From: JANMJD01 sp963828405
Lineage (GTDB): Bacteria > Actinomycetota > Acidimicrobiia > Acidimicrobiales > Ilumatobacteraceae
Length of the DNA: 64,000 nucleotides
Assembly (NCBI GenBank): GCA_963828405.1
Contig: CAWHEG010000027.1
Span: forward strand, 9,289 to 73,288
Direction of reading: 5' to 3'
Shown: piece by piece, positions 37,297 through 48,181 of the stretch
How the letters are laid out: the number at the start of each line of letters is the position of its first letter
Position numbering within the stretch: the first letter of the stretch is position 1
Position numbers and translations under genes: made by a program
Notes under the pieces: generated by a model
Told to the model about the DNA's origin: nothing
Seen by the model: the letters and a program-made list of their open reading frames with translations, nothing else
The model's database searches: none

Positions 37297-38001
37297 GTGG
37301 CCAAGATGCGCTGGTTCGACCGTTCGCGGGGAGCCCACGTGCGGTCCCCGTCCTCCCGGCTACCGGGGGCCCAAGCGCCGCGCCCGGCGGCGACGCGGCC
37401 GCTCGACGTGCCCGTCGAGGACGACGAGGACCGCCGCCATGGGTGGAAGGTCCTCGTCGTCTGCACGGCGAACGTCTCGCGTTCCCCGCTCGCCGAGGCC
37501 GCCCTCCGACGCCACCTGCGGGCGGCCGGCATCCCGGCCGTCGTCCGTTCGGCCGGGACGATGGCCACCGAACTGGGTGTCGACGAGCGGATGGTCGAGG
37601 CCGGCTACGAGATCGGTGTCGACATCACCGACCACCGCCCCCGCCGGCTCACGGGGGACCTGATCGACACCGAGGGGGGCGATCTCCTGATCGGCCTGTC
37701 ACGTGAGCACCTACGCGAGATCGTCTCGTTGGACGACACCGCCTGGACGCGGACCTTCACCCTCAAGGAGCTGGTCCGCCGGGCCGAGGCCAACCGCGGC
37801 GAGCTCGGCCGCGATCCGGCCCGTTGGACGTCGTGGCTCGGCGAGGGCCGCGACATCCGTCGACTCCTCGGTGAAGATCCGGCCGACGACGTCAAGGACC
37901 CCTACCGCAAGTCGGCAGAGCTCCACCGCGAGGTCGCCGGGGAGATCGACGATCTGTGCCGGCGCACGGTGGCGACGCTGTTCGAGGCGATCACGCCCTG
38001 A
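37297..38001 (+). CDS. Low-molecular-weight protein tyrosine phosphatase (Wzb-like)
   Basis: A 234-residue phosphatase. The P-loop is VVCTANVSRSP, with nucleophile Cys56 and Arg62 of C-x5-R-S, and the general-acid region is DDVKDPYRKS near residue 200. It has about 48 extra N-terminal residues, Arg/Pro-rich, and a longer middle than the usual 150-residue enzyme. In polysaccharide loci this enzyme dephosphorylates the BY-kinase, so the three Wzc-type proteins here are likely substrates (inference). GTG start. The 3' end overlaps the convergent phosphatase gene by 11 bases. Confidence 0.85.
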   Translation: MAKMRWFDRSRGAHVRSPSSRLPGAQAPRPAATRPLDVPVEDDEDRRHGWKVLVVCTANVSRSPLAEAALRRHLRAAGIPAVVRSAGTMATELGVDERMVEAGYEIGVDITDHRPRRLTGDLIDTEGGDLLIGLSREHLREIVSLDDTAWTRTFTLKELVRRAEANRGELGRDPARWTSWLGEGRDIRRLLGEDPADDVKDPYRKSAELHREVAGEIDDLCRRTVATLFEAITP

Positions 38002-38999
38002 CCTTCGGGGTGCAACGGGCCGAGCCGCTGTCGCTGAACGACTGCCCGGCGATCGGGCGGAAGGCCCATTCGTAGGAATCGGCGGACAGGTGCAGCTCGA
38101 GCACGCCGAACGTGTCGGCGTTGCGGACGGCGCTGTTGGGCTCCTCGGAGTCGAAGTCGCGCAGGCCCCTGCCACCGGTGCCGACGACGAACTGGCGTGG
38201 CCCGGAGGGATCCGGCCGGCCCGACGGATCCTGCGGTTCGAAGCGTTCGTAGTCGTGGTCGTGCCCGGCGAGCACGACATCGGCGCCATGGCCGGCGAGC
38301 ACCTCCCAGAACACCTCGAAGTCGTCCGACGAGCCGTGGACCCCCGACGAGAACCGTGGCTTGTGCCAGTAGGCGGCCAGGCAGGTGGACGGATGCCGGT
38401 CGAGGTCGTCGCGCAGCCAGGCCACCTGGGCGGACCCGTCGTCGCACCCGCCCACCTCGTCGCACTCGCTGTTCAACGCCACGACGTGCCACGCCCCCAG
38501 GTCGTAGCTGTACCAGCCCTGAGCCAGGGCTTCCGGCCGACTCGCCGAAGTAGGCGTAGTACGGGGCGGCGCCCTTCGAGTGGTAGTCGTGGTTGCCGGG
38601 AGCGGGCCTGGTGCGGTCGCGCAGCGATCCCCAGGCGGGGTCGTAGCAGTCGGCGAACTGCTGCGCCGAGCCGTCCTCGTAGGCGTGGTCGCCGAGCGTG
38701 GCGACGATCGCCGACGGATCGTCGACCAGCGCGGCAGTGGCCGCTGCCCGGTCGTCGTCCGGGCAGGAGGCGATGTCGCCGACGGCGACGAGCACGGCCG
38801 GCCCGGTGTCCACGGGGTCGGTCGGCAGCGGGCCGGGGGTCGGGGGAGTCGTCGAGCCGGTCGACGGGAGCACCGTCGGCGTGGACCCGGGCTCCGAGGT
38901 GGCCGAGGTGGCCGACGTCGACCCCGTCGCGGTCCGCGGAGCTGGTTGCGACGAGCACCCGACGGCCACTGCGGCGACCAGCAGCATCGCCACCCGCAT
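37991..38999 (-). pseudogene. Secreted metallophosphoesterase (calcineurin-like), frameshifted
   Basis: The gene starts at ATG 38999 with a lipoprotein-like signal (MRVAMLLVAAVAVGCSSQ) and a Thr/Pro-rich linker. The metal motifs GDIASC, LGDHAYEDG and PGNHDYH are in one frame up to YFGESA. One extra base at 38533-38534 shifts the frame; the protein resumes as EALAQGWYSYDLGAWHVVAL and includes AGHDHDYERF, the last metal-binding motif, to a stop at 37991. The join is natural (SAEALAQGW), so the gene may be intact with a sequence error. Likely an exported phosphatase or nucleotidase. Its substrate is unknown. Confidence 0.7.
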
Positions 39000-39031
39000 C
39001 GGTCGGGATGGACGCCGGTAGGGCAGTCTTT

Positions 39032-39043
39032 CCGGCCCATTTC
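39032..39043. promoter_or_regulatory. Copy of intergenic motif (CCGGCCCATTTC)
   Basis: In the 250-base divergent gap between the metallophosphoesterase and the flippase gene, 33 bases from the former's start. The same gap has CATACTGTACGG (about 39078-39089), a possible -10 region. No gene is seen here. Confidence 0.45.
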
Positions 39044-39249
39044 GGGCGATGCGGTGCGGCCTCAGGATCACATCCCCATACTGTACGGTGCGTGGCGACT
39101 GCGTCACACCAGCGCGATCTCCCTGACGATGGGCTAACTGGCATCCTTCTCCTATCGACGAGGAGAGCGCACACTGGATCAGACCTGCACGGACTGGTCG
39201 CCGCGCGCTCGCCGACACCTGGCGACGATCGAGGGAGAGGAGGACGAAG

Positions 39250-41016
39250 ATGACCGCAGCAGTCGTGCACGACCCGGATCCCCCGACCACGACCCCGTCA
39301 CCCTCCGCCGGGCCACCTGCCGCCGGGCCACCTGCCGCCGGGCCACCTGCCGCCGGGCGTACCTCGACGGCTCGCGGCGCAGCATGGTCGACCCTCGCCT
39401 ACGTCGTCATCGGCGTCGGCCAGCTCCTCGTGATGAGCGCCCTGGGCCACCACGGCGACCTCACCGGTGACAACAAGAACATCATCGCCGCCAGCCTGGT
39501 GATCATCGCCTTCGGCAAGATCTTCACGACGACCGGAGTCGGTCCGGCGATCGTGCAACGCGAGGATCTGCGCCGTGAGCACCTCGAGACCGGGTTCCTG
39601 CTCTCGCTGGGCACGGGCGTGATCGCCCTCGGAGCGCTCGGTCTCGGTGCCCCGGTGATCGCCTCGTTCTTCCACAACGACCGCCTGGTCCCCCTGCTCT
39701 GGGTGCTGGGACTGGCGACCTTCATCCAGTCCTCGGGCATCGTCGCCGAGGGCGTCCTGCAGCGGGAGTTCCGCTTCCGCGCCCTGGCGATCGCCGAGAT
39801 CGTCAGCTCGGGCGTCGGCTTCGTCGGCCTGGGCGTCGTGTTCGCCCTAGGCGGCGCCGGGATCTGGACGCTCGTGCTCGCCAACCTCGTCCAGGCGGTG
39901 ATGAAGGCGGCGATGGTCCTCGCCGCCACCCGTCATCCGATCGGATGGCGCGTCGACCGCACCGCCGGTCGAGAGCTCGGCCGTTTCGCCACCGGGTTCA
40001 CTTTGGCCAAGATCTTCAACTTCGCCGGGGTCAACGGCGACAACGCGGTCATCGGCAACCAACTGCCCAACCAGCTGGGCAACTACTCCCAGGCGTATCA
40101 ACTGCTCGCCATGCCGGCGATGTTCTTCGGTCAGATCGTCGACCGGGTGCTTTTCCCGGTCATGGCCCGCATGCAGACCGACCTCCCCCGCCTCGCCCAG
40201 ACCTACCGGCGGGGTGTCGCGGCGATCGCCGTGGTCACCGGCCCCGGCGGTGCGCTGATCTTCGTGCTCGCCCCCGAGATCGTCCACCTCGTCTACGGCG
40301 CGAACTCCTCCGACGTCGTCAACCCGCTGCGCGCCTTCGCCCTCGGGCTCACCCTGCGCACCGGGTACAAGATCTCCGACTCGCTCGCCCGCTCGTCGGG
40401 CACCGTCTTCAAGCGGGCCAAGCGCCAGGCGGTCTACGCCGTGCTGGTCATCGTCGGCGCCTACGTCGGCCACTTCTGGGGGATCACCGCCTCGGCCATC
40501 GGCGTGCTGATCGCCCTGCTGGCCAACTACCTGCTGATGGCCGACCTCAGCCTGCGCACCACCGGGCTGACCTGGAGTGCATTCGCCGGCGCCCATCGGC
40601 GGGGAGCGATCCTCGGGGTGCTGACCGGTGCCGTCACCCTGCTCGTCACCGTGCCGCTGCGGCGCGCCGAGGTGAACTTCCTGCTGGTGATGGGTGCCGG
40701 ACTCCTGGCCACCGCGGTGCTGCTCGGCGCGTTGGTGGTCGTCAAGCGTGATCTGGTCCTCGGCGACGTGGCGTGGCTGATCTCGGGCCGGTCCGCCCGC
40801 CAGGCGAAGCCCGGCGGTCCGACCGGATCTGTGACGCCGGCCTCGGCCCGGACCCGGACCAGCCTCGTCGAGCGACTCCAGAACAACGAGATCGACCTCT
40901 TGGCCGCGGCCGACGCGCTGGCCAAGGGACCGACCGCCGGGCGGCGGAACATGCGACCAACCCCCCGACCCGCGTCCGGCGCGGCAGTCACTGACCGAGG
41001 AGCCAAGCGTGGGTGA
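39250..41016 (+). CDS. Polysaccharide flippase/export protein (Wzx, MATE/MVF-like)
   Basis: A 588-residue protein with about 14 membrane segments between residues 45 and 500, of the polysaccharide-synthesis (PST/MVF) transporter family. Characteristic stretches are FTTTGVGPAIVQREDL, LVLANLVQAVMKA and YSQAYQLLAMPAMFFGQIVDRVLFPVMARM. It should flip undecaprenyl-linked repeat units across the membrane. A Pro/Ala/Gly-rich N-terminus and a basic C-terminal tail of about 80 residues are extra. A strong AGGAGG fixes the start. It leads an operon with the kinase gene and the first PKD protein. Confidence 0.87.
   Translation: MTAAVVHDPDPPTTTPSPSAGPPAAGPPAAGPPAAGRTSTARGAAWSTLAYVVIGVGQLLVMSALGHHGDLTGDNKNIIAASLVIIAFGKIFTTTGVGPAIVQREDLRREHLETGFLLSLGTGVIALGALGLGAPVIASFFHNDRLVPLLWVLGLATFIQSSGIVAEGVLQREFRFRALAIAEIVSSGVGFVGLGVVFALGGAGIWTLVLANLVQAVMKAAMVLAATRHPIGWRVDRTAGRELGRFATGFTLAKIFNFAGVNGDNAVIGNQLPNQLGNYSQAYQLLAMPAMFFGQIVDRVLFPVMARMQTDLPRLAQTYRRGVAAIAVVTGPGGALIFVLAPEIVHLVYGANSSDVVNPLRAFALGLTLRTGYKISDSLARSSGTVFKRAKRQAVYAVLVIVGAYVGHFWGITASAIGVLIALLANYLLMADLSLRTTGLTWSAFAGAHRRGAILGVLTGAVTLLVTVPLRRAEVNFLLVMGAGLLATAVLLGALVVVKRDLVLGDVAWLISGRSARQAKPGGPTGSVTPASARTRTSLVERLQNNEIDLLAAADALAKGPTAGRRNMRPTPRPASGAAVTDRGAKRG
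39305..39357 (+). repeat. 15-bp tandem repeat in the flippase N-terminus
   Basis: About 3.5 copies of GCCGCCGGGCCACCT encode GPPAAGPPAAGPPAAG. The unit is a multiple of three, so changes in copy number would keep the frame. Confidence 0.8.
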
Positions 41017-42496
41017 CCGCCCCCTGACCCATCAGCTGATCGAACGGTTCAACGACGACGGCGTGGCGTGGTGCCACTGGAAGTCGAACCGCGACCTCGC
41101 CGAGTCGATGGACGGCTCGACCGACCTCGACCTGCTCGTCGACTCGGCCCGGCTCACCGACGTCTACGCGGCGTTCGCCTCGCTCGGCTTCCGCCGCGGC
41201 CAGGTCGCCGGAAGCCGCGTCGACATCGGGCTCGAGGACTTCCTCGGCGAGTGCCACGCCACCGGCAACCTCGTCCACATCCACACGCACTGGCGGCTCG
41301 TCTCGGGCGAGGCCCACCACAAGCGCTTCCGCATCCCCTGTGAACGGCTGATCCTCGACACCCGCCAGCGGGGCGAGATCGAAGGGACGTGGACCACCCA
41401 CCCGGCCGCCGAGGTCGTGCTGCTGGCCATCCGCACCGGGCTCAAGCTTCGCTGGCGCGACCGCCTGGGCCTGCTGGTCGGCCACAGGACCGGCATCGCC
41501 GACATCGGCGACGAGCTCGACTGGCTCGTTGCCCGCTCGACCACCGCGGACGTGCGCCGCTTCGCCGGGCGGATGCTCGGCCCGAAGGCGGCCGCCGCGG
41601 CGATCGAGCTCGCCCAGTCGGGCCCGTCGACCCGCCGGCTGCTCCGCCTCCGCCGTGCCGTGCAGGCCGATCTCGCCATCCAGACGTCGCTGCGCGGTCC
41701 CGCCGCCCGCCTCGAGCGCTGGAAGCGGGAGGGGATCTGGCTGCGCCGGGGCATCGCCCGCCACTACCTCCCGCGGCCCGTGCTGCTCGGCCGCGGTGGT
41801 CCGGCCGGCGGCCTGCTCGTGGCGATCATCGGCTCCGACGGCAGCGGCAAGTCGACCGTCGTCAAGGGGCTGCACAAGTGGTTCTCGCTGAAGATCGACA
41901 CGCTGCCGATCTACTTCGGCTCCGGCGACGGCAACCGTTCGCTGATCCTCAAGCCGTTCAAGCTGGTGCTCGGGATGCGCCGGCGCGACGGCCTCGAGGG
42001 CGCCTCGAACACCGACGACGATCCGGGCCGGCTGAGCAGGCGGCCGAGCCCGACCCGCGTCGTGTGGGCCCTGGCCGTCTCGATCGAGAAGCGCAGGACC
42101 CTGCGGCGGGCCTTCAAGGCGCGTACCCGCGGGATGCTGGTGATCGCCGACCGCTACCCGCAGACGCAGATCCCCGGGATCAACGACGGCCCGCAGCTGC
42201 GCGCCTGGGCCGAGTCGGCCTCGCGTATGGAGCGGCGGATCTCGGCATGGGAGGCGGTGCCGTACGAGCGCGCCCACCGCTTCCCGCCCGACCTGATCCT
42301 GCGGATGAAGGTCAGCCCGGAGGTGGCGGCGACCCGGCGCCCGGAACACGATCCCGACGACCTCAAACGCCGGATCCGGATCGTGGGGAGCCTGGAGTTC
42401 CCCGATTCGTTGCACGGCGTCGTCGAGATCGACGCCGACCAGACCCAGGACGAGGTGTTCGCCGCGGCGCGGCGAGCGATCTTCGACCACATGTAG
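41009..42496 (+). CDS. Nucleotidyltransferase-like/thymidylate kinase-like fusion protein
   Basis: A 495-residue cytoplasmic protein. The N-terminal part has CHWKSNRDLAESMDGSTDLD, with STDLDLLVD (37-45), a nucleotidyltransferase-type acidic motif. The C-terminal part is a P-loop kinase with IIGSDGSGKST and LVIADRYPQTQIPG, like thymidylate kinase but with unrelated surroundings. Such two-domain proteins recur in polysaccharide loci with no established reaction. GTG start overlaps the flippase end by 8 bases. A role in modifying or activating a glycan component is inference. Confidence 0.7.
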   Translation: MGDRPLTHQLIERFNDDGVAWCHWKSNRDLAESMDGSTDLDLLVDSARLTDVYAAFASLGFRRGQVAGSRVDIGLEDFLGECHATGNLVHIHTHWRLVSGEAHHKRFRIPCERLILDTRQRGEIEGTWTTHPAAEVVLLAIRTGLKLRWRDRLGLLVGHRTGIADIGDELDWLVARSTTADVRRFAGRMLGPKAAAAAIELAQSGPSTRRLLRLRRAVQADLAIQTSLRGPAARLERWKREGIWLRRGIARHYLPRPVLLGRGGPAGGLLVAIIGSDGSGKSTVVKGLHKWFSLKIDTLPIYFGSGDGNRSLILKPFKLVLGMRRRDGLEGASNTDDDPGRLSRRPSPTRVVWALAVSIEKRRTLRRAFKARTRGMLVIADRYPQTQIPGINDGPQLRAWAESASRMERRISAWEAVPYERAHRFPPDLILRMKVSPEVAATRRPEHDPDDLKRRIRIVGSLEFPDSLHGVVEIDADQTQDEVFAAARRAIFDHM

Positions 42497-42544
42497 AGCC
42501 GACCGGCAGGACGAGATGGCGCCGGCGAGGATGAACAGGCGAGA

Positions 42545-42630
42545 ATGAACGAGGCGATGGTGGAAGAGACGATGGTGGACGAGGCGATGGTGGACAAGGC
42601 GACGATGAACGAGGCGACGATGAACGAGGC
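42545..42630 (+). repeat. Degenerate 9-15 bp repeats at the start of the PKD protein gene
   Basis: Variants of ATGAACGAGGCG and ATGGTGGACGAGGCG follow each other and encode MNEAMVEETMVDEAMVDK and similar. Related words also lie just upstream of the start. All units are multiples of three. Confidence 0.7.
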
Positions 42631-45600
42631 AGTTGCGGCGACGGTGACCGGTCGTCACGGTGGTGGAGACGGTGCCCTTCGCGGCCAGGAGGGCCGCCCG
42701 ACCCGCCGCTGGGTCTCCCGCACCGCAGTCGGCACGGCGGTCGCCATGCTGGCGTCGCTGGTCGGGGTGCTGGTCGGGGTGCCTGCGGCGTCGGCCGCCC
42801 CCTGGCTGTCGTTCGTCAGATCGATCCAGACCCGGCCGTTCGTCGGTACGACCACCTCGATGGGTGACGACGAGGGTCTCGCCTACGTGCCCGCCAACGA
42901 CACCCTGTGGGCGATCGACGACTCGCCCGGACGCCTGTACGAGGTCAACCGCACCACCGGCGCGCTGGGCCAGGTGATCCCCAACGCCGCGTTCCAGGCG
43001 ACCACCAACTACGCCGGCACCGGCGAGACCGCCGGTCAGTGGCGGGTGAAGGACCTCGAGGCAGTGGCCTACGACGCGATCACCGACACCCTCTACGCCT
43101 TCAGCGGGACCTGCTGCACCGTCAACGAGCAACCCACCGTGTTCCGGCTCACCCGGCCCAGCACCTCGGCGGCATTCGCCCTCGAATCGTGGCAGCCGCT
43201 CGCCGCGCCCTACAACGACCTGTCGGGCGCCGGCTTCCGCAACGGCGAGCTGTGGGTGGCGATGGGCAAGACGATCGTCCGGTACGACTACGCGACCAAC
43301 ACCGCCACATCACCGTTCACGCTCACCGGAGCGCCGAGCGCGATCTACGGCATCGGTTTCAACCCCTCGGGCAGTGAGATGTGGCTGGTCGGCTCCAGTG
43401 CTCGGCTGACGAAGTTCGACTGGGCGACCAAGACGCCCGTCCCCGGATACTCGTTCGCCACGTACTCGTTCGGGGTCAACGACCCGCGCGCCGTCGAGTT
43501 GATCGGCACCCAGCTGTTCCTCGCCGACGGGTACGACTACTACCCGGCTGGCAGCACCTCGGCGTTCGGGATCCGCGTGTTCGACCTGGTCGACGCCACC
43601 GTGACCGCCCCGGTGGCCTCGTTCACGGCCACGCCGACGTCGGGGGCCTCCCCGCTCACCGTCGTCTTCACCGACACCTCGACGAACATCCCGGTGTCGT
43701 GGTCGTGGGCGTTCGGCGACGGCACCACCTCGAAGTCCCACAGCCCGACGAAGATCTACTCGACCCCGGGGATCTACTACGCGACGCTCACCGCCACCAA
43801 TCCCGGCGGGTCGAGCACCTCGGTCCCCGTGGCGATCAACGTCGGCAACGTGCCGGTGGCCTCGTTCACCAGATCGGTCTCGGTGGGCGCGGTCCCGCTG
43901 ACGGTCACCTTCACCGATACGTCGACCAACTCCCCGACGGCATGGTCGTGGAACTTCGGCGACGGCTCCGCGCCGGGCACCACCCAGACCGCGACGCACG
44001 TCTTCCAGGACCCGGGCGTCTACAACGTGACGCTGACCGCGACGAACGCCAACGGCTCCAACACCTCGGGCTCGCAGACGGTGAGCGTCACCACGACCGG
44101 CGGGGCGCTGACGACCACGTTCATCGCCACCGAGGATGCCTCGATCGATCAGACGGTGACCATCCCCAAGCCGACGGCGACGAACCTCTACAACCTGAAT
44201 TCGACGACGGCGGCCAAGCGCTCGTACATCAAGTTCGCCGTGGCCGGCCTCAACGGAGCGGTCACCGCCGCGAAGCTCCGGCTGTGGGTCACCGACGGCA
44301 CCGACAACGGCGCCCCCTGGTACCTGCTCGATACGAACGCGTGGTCGCAATCGACGATCACGTACGCCAACGCACCTCCGGTCAACGGCCCGCTCGTGGG
44401 TGATCCTGGTGTGGTGCCATTGAGCGCCTGGCTCGAGGTCGACGTCACGAGCGCCGTCGCCGGCGACGGTACGTACAGCTTCGCCAACATCCCCCAGTCG
44501 ACCAACCAGGAGCGCTACACGTCGACCGAAGGGGTCGACAAGCCCCAACTGGTGATCACGACCAACGTGGGCGGCGCCGGGTTCGTGCCGGCCTCGTCGT
44601 TCACCACATCGGCGTCGGCGGGCACCGCGCCGCTCGCGGTCACGTTCACCGACACCTCGACCAACAGTCCGACCTCGTGGTCGTGGAACTTCGGCGACGG
44701 TTCTCCGGTGTCGACGCTGCAGAACCCGTCGCACACCTTCACGACCGCCGGCGTCCGCAACGTGACCCTGACGGCGACGAACGCCGCCGGATCGAACACG
44801 TCGGTCGCCCAGGCGATCACGGTGAACGCACCCCCGGCGGCGCCGGTGGCGTCGTTCACCAAGTCGGCGTCGTCGGGCCCGGCGCCGCTGACCGTCGGCT
44901 TCAGCGACACCTCGACCAATTCGCCCACGGCGTGGTCGTGGAACTTCGGCGACGGCTCGCCCGTCTCGCTCGAGCAGTTCCCGACCCACACCTACACGGC
45001 GGCAGGCTCGTACAACGTCACCCTCACGGCGACCAACGAGATCGGCTCGAACACCTCGTCGGTGCAGGTGGTGACGGTCTCGGCCGGGTCGGTGGCACCA
45101 GTGGCGTCGTTCACGAAGTCGGCGTCGTCGGGCACCGCGCCCCTGGCGGTGACGTTCACCGACACCTCGACGAACTCGCCGACGTCGTGGTCGTGGAACT
45201 TCGGCGACGGTACTCCGGTGTCGACGCTGCAGAACCCGTCGCATACGTTCACCGGTGCGGGGACGTTCAACGTGACGCTGACGGCGACGAACGCCGCCGG
45301 CTCCAACACGTCGACGTCGCAGCCCGTCTCGGTCACATCGTCGGGAACGGTGACCACGACCTTCATCCCCTCGGAGGACGCCTCGGTCGACCAGAAGGTG
45401 AAGACCGCCAGGCCGACGGCAACGACGCTGAACAACCTGGTCTCGACGTCCTCCGCCAGGCGCTCGTACATCAAGTTCGCCGTGTCCGGGCTCGGTGCGA
45501 CCGTCAGCAACGCCAAGCTCAGACTGTGGGTCACCAACGGGACCAGCAACGGTGCCCGCTGGTATCTGCTGGACACCAACGCCTGGTCCCAGGCGACGAT

Positions 45601-47070
45601 CACCTTCGCCAACGCTCCGCCGGTCACCGGCGCGGTCGTGGGCGACCCCGGCGTGGTGCCGACCGGCGCCTGGCTCGAGGTCGATGTCACCAGTGCCGTG
45701 TCGGGGAACGGCACGTTCAGCTTCGCCACCGTGCCCCAGTCGACCGACGAGGAGCGCTACACCTCGCTCGAAGGCGTCAACAAGCCCCAACTCGTGATCA
45801 CCACGGTGTCGTCGGCGCCTGTGGCGCCGGTGGCGTCGTTCACGAAGTCGGTGTCGTCGGGGACGGCGCCGTTGGCGGTGACGTTCACCGATACGTCGTC
45901 GAACTCGCCGACGTCGTGGTCGTGGGACTTCGGTGACGGGTCGCCGGTGTCGACGTTGCAGCATCCGTCGCACACGTTCACGGGTGCGGGGACGTTCGAT
46001 GTGACGTTGACGGCCGGCAACTCGGCGGGTTCGAACACGTCGGTGTCGCAGGCGGTGACGGTGTCGTCGGCGCCGGTGGCGCCGGTGGCGTCGTTCACGA
46101 AGTCGGTGTCGTCGGGGACGGCGCCGTTGGCGGTGACGTTCACGGATACGTCGTCGAACTCGCCGACGTCGTGGTCGTGGAACTTCGGTGACGGGTCGCC
46201 GGTGTCGACGTTGCAGCATCCGTCGCACACGTTCACGGGTGCGGGGACGTTCGATGTGACGTTGACGGCCGGCAACTCGGCCGGTTCGAACACGTCGGTG
46301 TCGCAGGCGGTGACGGTGACACGGGTGGTGGCGGGCCGGTGGCGCCGGTGGCGTCGTTCACGAAGTCGGTGTCGTCAGGGACGGCGCCGTTGGCGGTGAC
46401 GTTCACCGATACGTCGTCGAACGTGCCGACGTCGTGGTCGTGGAACTTCGGTGACGGGTCGCCGGTGTCGACGTTGCAGCATCCGTCGCACACGTTCGCC
46501 GGTGCGGGGACGTTCGATGTGACGTTGACGGCCGGCAACTCGGCCGGTTCGAACACGTCGGTGTCGCAGGCGGTGACGGTGACCACGGGTGGTGGCGGGC
46601 CGGTGACGACGACGTTCACGGCCACCGAGGACGCCTACGTCGACCTGGCCACGCCGGCCACGGCGAAGCCGACCTCGACCACGCTCTACAACGTGCTGAC
46701 GGCGACCAACACCCAACGGTCGTACCTGAAGTTCGACGTCACCGGCCTGAGCGGGACCGTGACCAACGTGAAGCTCCGACTGTGGGTCACCGACGGCACC
46801 GACAACGGCGCTGCGTGGTACAGGATCGCCGACAACTCGTGGGGCCAGGCCACGCTCACCTGGAACAACGCCCCGCCCCCCTTGGCGGGGTCCCTGGTCG
46901 GCGACCCGGCGGCCGTGGCGGTCGGCGCGTGGCTGGAGATCGACATCACGCCGTACGTCACCGCGAACGGCATCTACAGCTTCGCCAACCTGCCGACCTC
47001 GGCGAACGGTGAGAAGTACTCCTCCCGGGAGGGAACCAACCCGCCGCAACTGGTCATCACAACCGGTTGA
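42545..47070 (+). CDS. Large secreted protein with 8 PKD and 3 DNRLRE domains (one frameshift)
   Basis: About 1508 residues once a missing C between 46320 and 46321 is allowed for. The order is a Met/Glu/Ala-repeat leader (1-30), signal peptide ending PAASAAP (about 57-84), a beta-propeller-like domain with EGLAYVPANDTLWAIDDS and a Cys pair (SGTCCT), two PKDs (about 354-518), DNRLRE 1, three PKDs, DNRLRE 2, three PKDs, DNRLRE 3 to the end. PKDs carry WSWNFGDG; DNRLREs carry RSYIKFAV and QLVITT. Without the missing base the frame stops at 46397-46399; a neighbouring repeat shows the intact GACCACGGG. There is no LPXTG or C-terminal membrane anchor. Probably a cell-surface or matrix protein binding glycans. 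It is 48 bases after the kinase gene. Confidence 0.75.
45821..46590 (+). repeat. Three near-identical PKD-encoding tandem repeats
   Basis: Copies begin at 45821, 46076 and 46339 (periods 255 and about 263 bases) and are almost identical in DNA as well as protein, for example GCGTCGTTCACGAAGTCGGT in each. This points to recent duplication or gene conversion. The third junction holds the frameshift. Confidence 0.85.
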
Positions 47071-47149
47071 GGCGGTCGTACCGACCCGGCCCGCGCCCAC
47101 TCCCCCCGGTTGACGGCGTAGTGTCTCCAGTCTCACACGGAGGGTGTTC

Positions 47150-48088
47150 ATGAACGTCATGGTGACCGGCGCAGCCGGGTTCGTCGGCAGCTCGCTGAGC
47201 GAGGCGCTGATCGCCGCCGGCCATCAGGTGGTCGGGGTGGACTGCTTCGTCCCGTACTACGACCGGGCGGTGAAGGAATCGAACCTCGCCGGTCTCCGGC
47301 TCGACCCGTCGTTCACGTTCCACGAGATCGACCTGCGCACCGCCGATCTCACCGAGGCCCTCGACGGCGTCGAGGCGGTCGTGCACCTCGCCGCGATGCC
47401 GGGCCTGGCCAAGAGCTGGACCGACGTCGAGCTGTACTCGTCGTGCAACATCGTGGCCACGGCCCGGCTGGTGGACGCCTGCCGCGGCCGGGCGCTGCAC
47501 CGCTTCGTGCACATCTCGACGTCGTCGGTGTACGGCGCCGAGGCCAACGGCGACGAGACCATGCCGCTGCGCCCGGCGTCTCCGTACGGGATCACCAAAC
47601 TGGCCGCCGAGCACCTCGTGCTGGCCAACACCGATCAGTTCGGCCTGCCCGGGGTGATCCTGCGCTACTTCTCGATCTACGGACCGCGTCAGCGGCCCGA
47701 CATGGGTTACAACCTGTTCTGCGAGGCGCTGCTCGACGAGCGTCCGATCACCATCTTCGGCGACGGCTCGGCGACGCGGTCGAACACCTACATCGACGAT
47801 TGCGTGCGCGGCACGGTGCTCGGCCTGCAGTTCGGCCGGGTCGGCGAGGCCTACAACATCGGCGGCGGCGAGGTGATCGGTCTGCTCGAGGCGATCAACG
47901 TCCTCGCCAAGGTCGCCGGTGTCACGCCGAACCTGATCTTCGGCGACAAGCGACCCGGTGACCAGAAGTCGACCCAGGCCGACTGCTCGAAGGCGGCCGA
48001 ACACCTCGGCTACCAGGCCACGGTCGGTCCGGTCGAAGGCTTGGCCCGGCAGTTCGCCTGGCATCTGGCCCGGCGCACCGCCGCCTGA
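47150..48088 (+). CDS. NAD-dependent nucleotide-sugar epimerase/dehydratase (SDR)
   Basis: A 312-residue extended SDR enzyme: VMVTGAAGFVGSSLSEAL binds NAD, ISTSSVYG carries the catalytic Ser/Thr, YGITK is the Tyr-x3-Lys, and RYFSIYGPRQRPDMGYN is the sugar-nucleotide region typical of UDP-glucuronate or UDP-glucose 4-epimerases. ATG 47150 is chosen over GTG 47144 because GGAGG lies 6 bases before it. TTGACG at 47110 could be a -35 box. It lies between the two PKD proteins and presumably serves the same surface polymer. Confidence 0.85.
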   Translation: MNVMVTGAAGFVGSSLSEALIAAGHQVVGVDCFVPYYDRAVKESNLAGLRLDPSFTFHEIDLRTADLTEALDGVEAVVHLAAMPGLAKSWTDVELYSSCNIVATARLVDACRGRALHRFVHISTSSVYGAEANGDETMPLRPASPYGITKLAAEHLVLANTDQFGLPGVILRYFSIYGPRQRPDMGYNLFCEALLDERPITIFGDGSATRSNTYIDDCVRGTVLGLQFGRVGEAYNIGGGEVIGLLEAINVLAKVAGVTPNLIFGDKRPGDQKSTQADCSKAAEHLGYQATVGPVEGLARQFAWHLARRTAA

Positions 48089-48181
48089 CCCCGTCGCTCC
48101 CGTCCCCTCCTCCTGACGGCACGTCCCGGCCGTCGACGCCGATCGACGACGGGCGGTGAGGCCATCACTCCGGACGGTCAC

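Noticed and set aside
37297..37440. Later start for the tyrosine phosphatase, removing the N-terminal extension
   Set aside because: No in-frame ATG or GTG with a Shine-Dalgarno lies just before the P-loop strand. The extension is kept, with some doubt.
43310..46228. 972-residue minus-strand frame, extremely Arg-rich
   Set aside because: It is the mirror of the PKD repeats. Its repeats follow the sense-strand repeat units and it has no start signal or domain.
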